From positions 1-64,000 of the forward strand of contig JAFBJY010001474.1 in the NCBI GenBank assembly GCA_016801885.1: a stretch of DNA of 64,000 bases. Reading direction: 5' to 3'. Source of the stretch: Toxotes chatareus. Taxonomy: Eukaryota > Chordata > Actinopteri > Toxotidae. Made by a program: the position numbers and the translations under genes. This document shows, in pieces, positions 58,058 through 64,000 of this stretch (position 1 is the first letter of the stretch; each line of letters opens with the position of its first letter). Under the pieces are notes generated by a model, which had not been told where the DNA came from, did no database searches, and was given only the letters and a program-made list of their open reading frames with translations.

Positions 58058-58532
58058 GATGAAAACCACCTATCGCGTCAGCCTGACGATAACTTCAAAG
58101 GTGCATATCTCGGGAACGGAAGGTCGTAGAGACATGAAACCACCTTTGTACCCCTATTTTCGGGTACGGGCTTTCCATTGGTACCACCTCGAGCCTGTAC
58201 AACGTTCGAGTCCGGAGATATGGCCGAAATAAAGTTTGTTTTTCCTGTATCTCCGGACAGGAAGGTCGTAGAGAGTCGTGGTGGTACCGTTGGATGCAGA
58301 ATGGTCGAATTATATTAGACGAACGTGGTTTCCAAGTGTCTAGGATGTACGGTTCGGGAGTTATTCAAGAAAACGGTCGTCCAATCAGATCGCAGCATGC
58401 GAACCTGAGTGGAAAAATGACTATGTCACAGCCGAAAAACTTCCTCCAGAAAGTAGTTAGAGCACGTTTCAGACCATTTGGAGTCGATTGGTAGTGATTT
58501 TATGAGATGTTTTTTCAAAATCATATATGGAG
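58058..58532. repeat. Unit B copy 13
   Basis: Near full length, with several one-base losses in homopolymers (CACAGCCG preceded by ACTATGT). Confidence 0.92.
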
Positions 58533-58860
58533 TTAGGGGTTAGGTGGGTTAGGGTTAGGTAAAAATGGGTTTTTTAGAGGTTAGGGGATTATTACTAGGT
58601 TAGGGCTTGCAATAGGGTTAGTGGTTAGGGTTAGGGTTAGGTTAGGTTAGTTAGGTTAGGTTAGGTTAGGTTTGTTTTTTCTTGAAGTTGTGTTAGTTAA
58701 AAGGTTTCAGGTTAATTAGGAAGAGGGTTAGTTAGTTAGGTTAGGTTAGTTAGGTTAGTTAATTAGGTTAGGTTAGGTTAGGGTTAGTTAGGGTTAGTTA
58801 AGGGGTTAGGGTTAGAAAGGTTAGGTTAGTTAGGTTAGGTTAGGTTAGGTTAGGTTAAGG
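58533..58860 (+). repeat. Irregular TTAGG/TTAG tract
   Basis: Degenerate TTAGGTTAGTTAGG with AT-rich patches. Nothing else recognised. Confidence 0.8.
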
Positions 58861-59335
58861 GATGAAAACTACTCTATCGTCAGCCTCGACGATAACTTCA
58901 AAGGTGCATATCTCGGGAACGGAAGGTCGTAGAGACATGAAACCACCTTGTACCCCTTTATTTTCGGGTACGGGTTTGATTGGTACCACCTCGAGCCTGT
59001 ACAACGTTCGAGTCCGGAGATATGGCCGAAATAAAGTTTGTTTTTCCTGTATCTCCGGACAGGAAGGTCGTAGAGAGTCGTGGGTGGTACCGTTGGATGC
59101 AGAATGGTCGAATTATATTAGACGAACGTGGTTTCCAAGTGTCTAGGATGTACGGTTCGGGAGTTATTCAAGAAAAACGGTCGTCCAATCAGATCGCAGC
59201 ATGCGAACCTGAGTGGAAAATGACTATGTCACAGCCGAAAAACTTCCTCCAGAAAGTAGTTAGGAGCACGTTTCAGACCATTTGGAGTCGATTGGTAGTG
59301 ATTTTATGAGATGTTTTTCAAAATCATATATGGAG
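58861..59335. repeat. Unit B copy 14
   Basis: Last B copy. Followed by TTAGGG, GTGTGGGTTTTTT and then unit C. Confidence 0.92.
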
Positions 59336-59368
59336 TTAGGGTTAGGGTTAGGTTAGGTGTGGGTTTTT

Positions 59369-60236
59369 TGTGTGAGATGCCAAAATGTTCCCCAGAAAGT
59401 GTTTAGGAGCACGTTTCAGAGCCTTAGGAGTGGTTTGGACCCCCCTTTTTGTGGTACTTTTTGTCAAACTGAAGATGGTGTTTAGGGTTGTTGAGTGTAC
59501 AGGGCTTGGAGTTTTAAGCATTTTGAGGCCGTTCTGAAAAATGACTTTTTTTGGCCGATTTTGATGCCTTACTATACTATGACCATTTTTATGACATTTC
59601 GAGGCCCAAAAAAGAAAGAGTTTTTTTGGCCGATTTTGACGCCTTACTATACTATGACCATTTTTATGACATTTTGAGGCCAAGAAAAAATTTGACTTTT
59701 TTTGGCCGATTTTGACACCTTACTATACTATGACCATTTTTATGACATTTTGATGCCCAAAAAAGAAAGAGTTTTTTTGGCCGATTTTGACGCCTTACTA
59801 TACTATGACCACTTTTATGACATTTTGAGGCCAAGAAAAAATTTGACTTTTTTTGGCCGATTTTGACACCTTACTATACTATGACCATTTTTATGACATT
59901 TTGAGAACAAGAAAAAAAAAAGACTTTTTTGGCGATTTTGACGCCTTACTATACTATGACCATTTTTATGACATTTTGAAGCCCAAAAAGAAAGAGTTTT
60001 TTGGCCGATTTTGACACCTTACTATACTGTGACCATTTTTATGACATTTTGAGGATGTGACACTTTTCACCGATCCTCAGGGAGCAAGATAGAGACATGA
60101 GACCTTGTCCTACCCCCCCATTTGTGTGTACCCCGAGTCCAACGGTACCACCCTTAAGTCTCTAGGACTTCGGGTTCCAGAGTTATGAGCATTTGAAGTT
60201 CCCCATATAAGTGATTTGGGAGAGTGAAAATTTTCC
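59369..60236. repeat. Unit C composite satellite, higher-order unit 1
   Basis: Three modules: (a) ~150 bp with GTGAGATGCCAAAATGTTCC, GGAGCACGTTTCAGAGCC and GTTTAGGGTTGTTGAGTG; (b) seven ~75 bp repeats with GGCCGATTTTGA, CTTACTATACTATGACC and TTTTATGACATTTTGAGG; (c) ~180 bp with GATAGAGACATGAGACC and ACGGTACCACCC. Minus-strand frames of ~110 codons through module b repeat a 25-residue motif because 75 is divisible by three. Not taken as coding. Confidence 0.9.
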
Positions 60237-61634
60237 AAAGTGTGAGATGCCAAAATGTTCCCCCAGAAAGTGTTTAGGAGCACGTTTCAGAGCCTTAGGA
60301 GTGGTTTGGACCCCCCTTTTGTGGTACTTTTGTCAAACTGAATATGGTGTTTAGGTTGTTGTGTACAGGGCCTAAGTGTGAGATGCCAAAATGTTCCCCA
60401 GAAAGTGTTTAGGAGCACGTTTCAGAGCCTTAGAGCCTTTTTTGGGTGGTTTGGACCCCCTTTTTGTGGTACTTTTTGTCAAACTGAATATGGTGTTTAG
60501 GGTTGTTGAGTGTACAGGGCCTAAGTGTGAGATGCCAAAATGTTCCCCAGAAAGTGTTTAGGAGCACGTTTCAGAGCCTTAGGAGTGGTTTGGACCCCCC
60601 TTTTTGTGGTACTTTTTGTCAAACTGAAGATGGTGTTTAGGGTTGTTGAGTGTACAGGGCTTGGAGTTTTAAGCATTTTGAGGCCGTTCTGAAAAATGAC
60701 TTTTTTTTGGGCCGATTTTGATGCCTTACTATACTATGACCATTTTATGACATTTTGGCCCAAAAAAAAAAAAGAAAGAGTTTTTGGCCGATTTTGACGC
60801 CTACTACTATACTATGACCATTTTTATGACATTTTGACATTTTTGAGGCCAAGAAAAAAAATTTGACTTTTTTTTGCCGATTTTGACACCTTACTATACT
60901 ATGACCATTTTTATGACATTTTTTTGATGCCCAAAAAGAAAGAGTTTTTTTTGGCCCAAAAAGATTTTTTGACGATTTTGACGCCTTTATACTATATACT
61001 ATGACCATTTTTATGACATTTTATGACATTTTGGCCAAAAAAAAAATTGACTTTTTTGGCCGATTTTGACACCTTACTATACTATGACCATTTTTATGAT
61101 GATTTTTGATGCCCAAAAAAAAAGAGTTTTTTTGGCCGATTTTGACGCCTTACTATACTATGACCACTTTTTGACATTTTGAGGCCAAGAAAAAATTTGA
61201 CTTTTTATGGCCGATTTTTGACGACCTTACTATACTATGACCATTTTTATGACATTTTGAGAACAAGAAAAAGTGACTTTTTTGCCGATTTTGACGACCA
61301 TTACTATAAGATGACCATTTTTTGGCCGATGACCATACTATACTATGACCATTTTATGACATTTTGAAGCCCAAAAAAGAAAGAGAGTTTTTTGGCCGAT
61401 TTTGACACCTTACTACTATACTGTGACCATTTTTATGACATTTTGAGGATGTGACACTTTTCACCGATCCTCAGGGAGCAAGATAGAGACATGAGACCTT
61501 GTCCTACCCCCCCCCCGTTGTGTGTACCCCGAGTCCAACGGTACCACCCTTAAGTCTCTAGGACTTCGGGTTCCAGAGTTATGAGCATTTGAAGTTCCCC
61601 ATATAAGTGATTTGGGAGAGTGAAAATTTTCCAA
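60237..61634. repeat. Unit C higher-order unit 2
   Basis: Three module-a copies (about 60237, 60374, 60524), about nine irregular module-b copies, and module c at about 61447-61634. Spacing between module c copies is ~1.39 kb. Confidence 0.88.
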
Positions 61635-62870
61635 AGTGTGAGATGCCAAAATGTTCCCCAGAAAGTGTTTAGGAGCACGTTTCAGAGCCTTAGGAGTGGT
61701 TTGGACCCCCCAAAATTTCCCCAGAAAGTGTTTTTTGCACGTTTCAGAGCCTTAGGAGTGGTTTGGACCCCCCTTTTGTGGTACTTTTTGTCAAACTGAA
61801 TATGGTGTTTAGGGTTGTTGAGTGTACAGGGCCTAAGTGTGAGATGCCAAAAATGTTCCCCCAGAAAGTGTTTAGGAGCACGTTTCAGAGCCTTAGGAGT
61901 GGTTTGGACCCCCCCTTGTGGTACTTTTTGTCAAACTGAATATGGTGTTTAGGGTTGTTGAGTGTACAGGGCCTAAGTGTGAGATGCCAAAAATGTTCCC
62001 CCAGAAAGTGTTTAGGAGCACGTTTCAGAGCCTTAGGAGTGGTTTGGACCCCCCTTTTTGTGGTACTTTTTGTCAAACTGAAGATGGTGTTTAGGGTTGT
62101 TGAGTGTACAGGGCTTGGAGTTTTAAGCATTTTGAGGCCGTTCTGAAAAATGACTTTTTTTGGCCGATTTTGATGCCTTACTATACTATGACCATTTTTA
62201 TGACATTTTTTTTGGCCCAAAAAAAAAAGAGTTTTTTTGGCCGATTTTGACGATTTGACTTTTACTATACTATGATGACCATTTTATGACATTTTGAGGC
62301 CAAGAAAAAATGACTTTTTTTGGCCGATTTTGACACCTTACTATACTATGACCATTTTATGACATTTTGATGCCCAAAAAAAAAAGAGTTTTTTTTGGCC
62401 GATTTTGACGCCTTTACTATACTATGACTATGACCACTTTTAGACATTTTGAGGCCAAGAAAAAATTTGACTTTTTTGGCCGATTTTGACACCTTACTAC
62501 TACTATATGACCATTTTTATGACATTTTGAGAACAAGAAAAAAAGTGACTTTTTTTTGGCCGATTTTGACGCCTTACTATACTATGACCATTTTTATGAC
62601 ATTTTGAAGCCCAAAAAAGAAAGAGTTTTTTTGGCCGATTTTGACACCTTACTATACTGTGACCATTTTTATGACATTTTGAGGATGTGACACTTTTCAC
62701 CGATCCTCAGGGAGCAAGATAGAGACATGAGACCTTGTCCTACCCCCCCCCATTTGTGTGTACCCCGAGTCCAACGGTACCACCCTTAAGTCTCTAGGAC
62801 TTCGGGTTCCAGAGTTATGAGCATTTGAAGTTCCCCCATATAAGTGATTTGGGAGAGTGAAAATTTTCCA
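61635..62870. repeat. Unit C higher-order unit 3
   Basis: Module a copies (about 61636 with an internal partial duplication, 61835, 61975), seven module b copies, module c at about 62686-62870. Spacing ~1.24 kb. Confidence 0.88.
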
Positions 62871-63272
62871 AAGTGTGAGATGCCAAAAAAAATTCCCCCA
62901 GAAAGTGTTTAGGAGCACGTTTTTCAGAGCTTAGGAGTGGTTTGGACCCCCTTTTTGGTACTTTTGTCAAACTGAATATGGTGTTTAGGGTTGTTGAGTG
63001 TACAGGGCCTAAGTGTGAGATGCCAAAATGTTCCCCAGAAAGTGTTTAGGAGCACGTTTCAGAGCCTTAGGAGTGGTTTGGACCCCCTTTTTTTGTGGTA
63101 CTTTTTGTCAAACTGAAGATGGTGTTTAGGGTTGTTGAGTGTACAGGGCCTAAGTGTGAGATGCCAAAATGTTCCCCAGAAAGTGTTTAGGAGCACGTTT
63201 CAGAGCCTTAGGAGTGGTTTGGACCCCCTTTTGTGGTACTTTTTGTCAAACTGAAGATGGTGTTTAGGGTTG
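62871..63272. repeat. Unit C higher-order unit 4, truncated
   Basis: Three module-a copies only (about 62872, 63015, 63158). Ends at GTTTAGGGTTG, where the next repeat family starts. Confidence 0.88.
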
Positions 63273-63605
63273 AAGTGCCTCGGAGGCACGCCCGCACGGT
63301 GGCTCGACTGAGGGTTAGGTTTAGGAGCGAAGGGCGGGTAGGTGTCACGTTCCGGGAATCGGACCTCCGTGCGGCAAGTGCCCCGGAGGCGCGCCCGGCA
63401 CGGTGGCTCGACTGAGGGTTAGGTTTAGGAGCGAAGGGCGGGTAGGTGTCACGTTCCGGGAATCGGACCTCCGTGCGGCAAGTGCCCCGGAGGCACGCCC
63501 GGCACGGTGGCTCGACTGAGGGTTAGGTTTAGGAGCGAAGGGCGGGTAGGTGTCACGTTCCCGGATTTGGACCTCCGTGCGGCAAGTACCTCGGACGCGT
63601 CCCCA
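63273..63605. repeat. ~103 bp GC-rich repeat, three full units plus a partial
   Basis: Starts at 63273, 63376, 63480 and 63583 with AAGTGCC(T/C)CGGAGGC. Each contains GGTGGCTCGACTGAGGG and TCACGTTCCGGGAATCGGAC. The fourth copy breaks after ~20 bp into GC-rich minisatellite. Confidence 0.92.
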
Positions 63606-63740
63606 GGATCAGGCACCCATCTCCCGGTAAGGCTCCCGAACTGTCCCCCCCTAACCCTAACCCTAATCCTCCAGGGGCCTTTGGCGTGATGTCATGCCCA
63701 GGATGAGGCACCCATCCCCGGGTAAGGTCCCTGCGTGGTC
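63606..63740. repeat. GC-rich ~80 bp minisatellite pieces with CCCTAA
   Basis: AGGCACCCATC and CCCCGGGTAAGG units as in 17-22 kb, interrupted by CCTAACCCTAACCCTAATCC at 63650-63669 (reverse telomeric orientation). Confidence 0.88.
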
Positions 63741-64000
63741 CCCCATGAGTTCCACAGGAGTACCAGGGGCAGGAGATTCCAGGGGCACTAAGTTCTACAG
63801 GAGTACCAGGGGCACAAAGTTCCCCAGGAGTACCAGGGGCATTAAGATCCACAGGAGTACCAGGGGCAGTAAGATCCACAGGAGTATCAGGGCCACTAAG
63901 AACTACAGGAGTACCAGGGGCACAAAGCTGCACAGGAGTACCAGGGGCACTGAGATCCACAGGAGTACCAGGGGCACAAAGCTCCACAGGAGTACCAGGG
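63741..64000. repeat. 27 bp minisatellite, continues past window end
   Basis: About nine to ten units of GGAGTACCAGGGGCAC plus variable AAGATCCACA. The minus-strand frame (63987-63553) is an Ala-Pro-Gly-Thr-Pro-Val nonapeptide repeat. It stays open because the period is a multiple of three. No start context or flanking gene supports coding. Confidence 0.92.

Noticed and set aside
59348..59683. Cys/His-containing 25-residue repeats in unit C, resembling zinc fingers
   Set aside because: Spacing does not match a zinc finger, and the openness follows from the 75 bp period. Indels break it in the other higher-order units.
63553..63987. 144-codon Ala-Pro-Gly-Thr-Pro-Val repeat protein on the minus strand
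   Set aside because: The 27 bp period automatically keeps a frame open. The same minisatellite at 21.9 kb is interrupted and no gene context is present.

Overview
The window is repeat-dense subtelomeric DNA, most likely from a vertebrate and perhaps a fish. I infer this from many interstitial TTAGGG arrays, long satellite arrays, and Penelope-like retroelements (PLEs) of a type I associate with fish. I cannot name the species. I see no intact host gene, tRNA, rRNA or CRISPR array. Nearly every short open frame is a by-product of tandem repetition.

Layout. 1-14176: about 69 monomers of a ~203 bp satellite. 14206-15208: two copies of a ~480 bp subtelomeric repeat (unit B). 15354-17100: two ~930 bp units (unit E) that carry a hammerhead-ribozyme-like motif and look like solo terminal repeats of a PLE. 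17100-22640: GC-rich minisatellites with an ~80 bp period, a 27 bp period and a ~955 bp higher-order repeat. 22660-30055: one nearly complete but frameshifted PLE on the minus strand (PLE-1), with an SGNH-hydrolase-like ORF1, an ORF2 made of Penelope-type reverse transcriptase plus GIY-YIG endonuclease, and long direct terminal repeats each holding a hammerhead-like motif. 30048-34677: a TTAGGG array, then five tandem E units. 34809-58036: twelve truncated copies of a second PLE family (PLE-2), alternating with unit B and TTAGGG arrays in a ~4 kb higher-order repeat. 59369-63270: a composite satellite (unit C), distantly homologous to unit B. 63273-64000: a ~103 bp GC-rich repeat, then the 27 bp minisatellite again.

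Main result. Three PLE-related families (PLE-1, PLE-2, E) share one arrangement. All copies lie on the minus strand, while nearly all telomeric repeats read TTAGGG on the plus strand. Their 5' ends are truncated directly into TTAGGG. Their 3' ends stop at the same place, early in ORF1, where all three families keep a (C)CCTAAC-type codon pair (Pro-Asn) that is complementary to a telomeric GGTTAGG 3' end. This is the geometry expected if element RNA were annealed to, and reverse-transcribed from, exposed telomere 3' ends, with the telomere to the right. GIY-YIG-bearing PLEs are usually treated as endonuclease-dependent, so this is a candidate for an undescribed telomere-associated retroelement system. 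Segmental amplification (the ~4 kb repeat and the tandem E units) then multiplied the products.

Caution. From about 46 kb rightward, homopolymers are systematically shorter (GGG to GG, CCC to CC), which suggests poorer consensus quality. TTAGG-like arrays and some frameshifts there may be artefacts.
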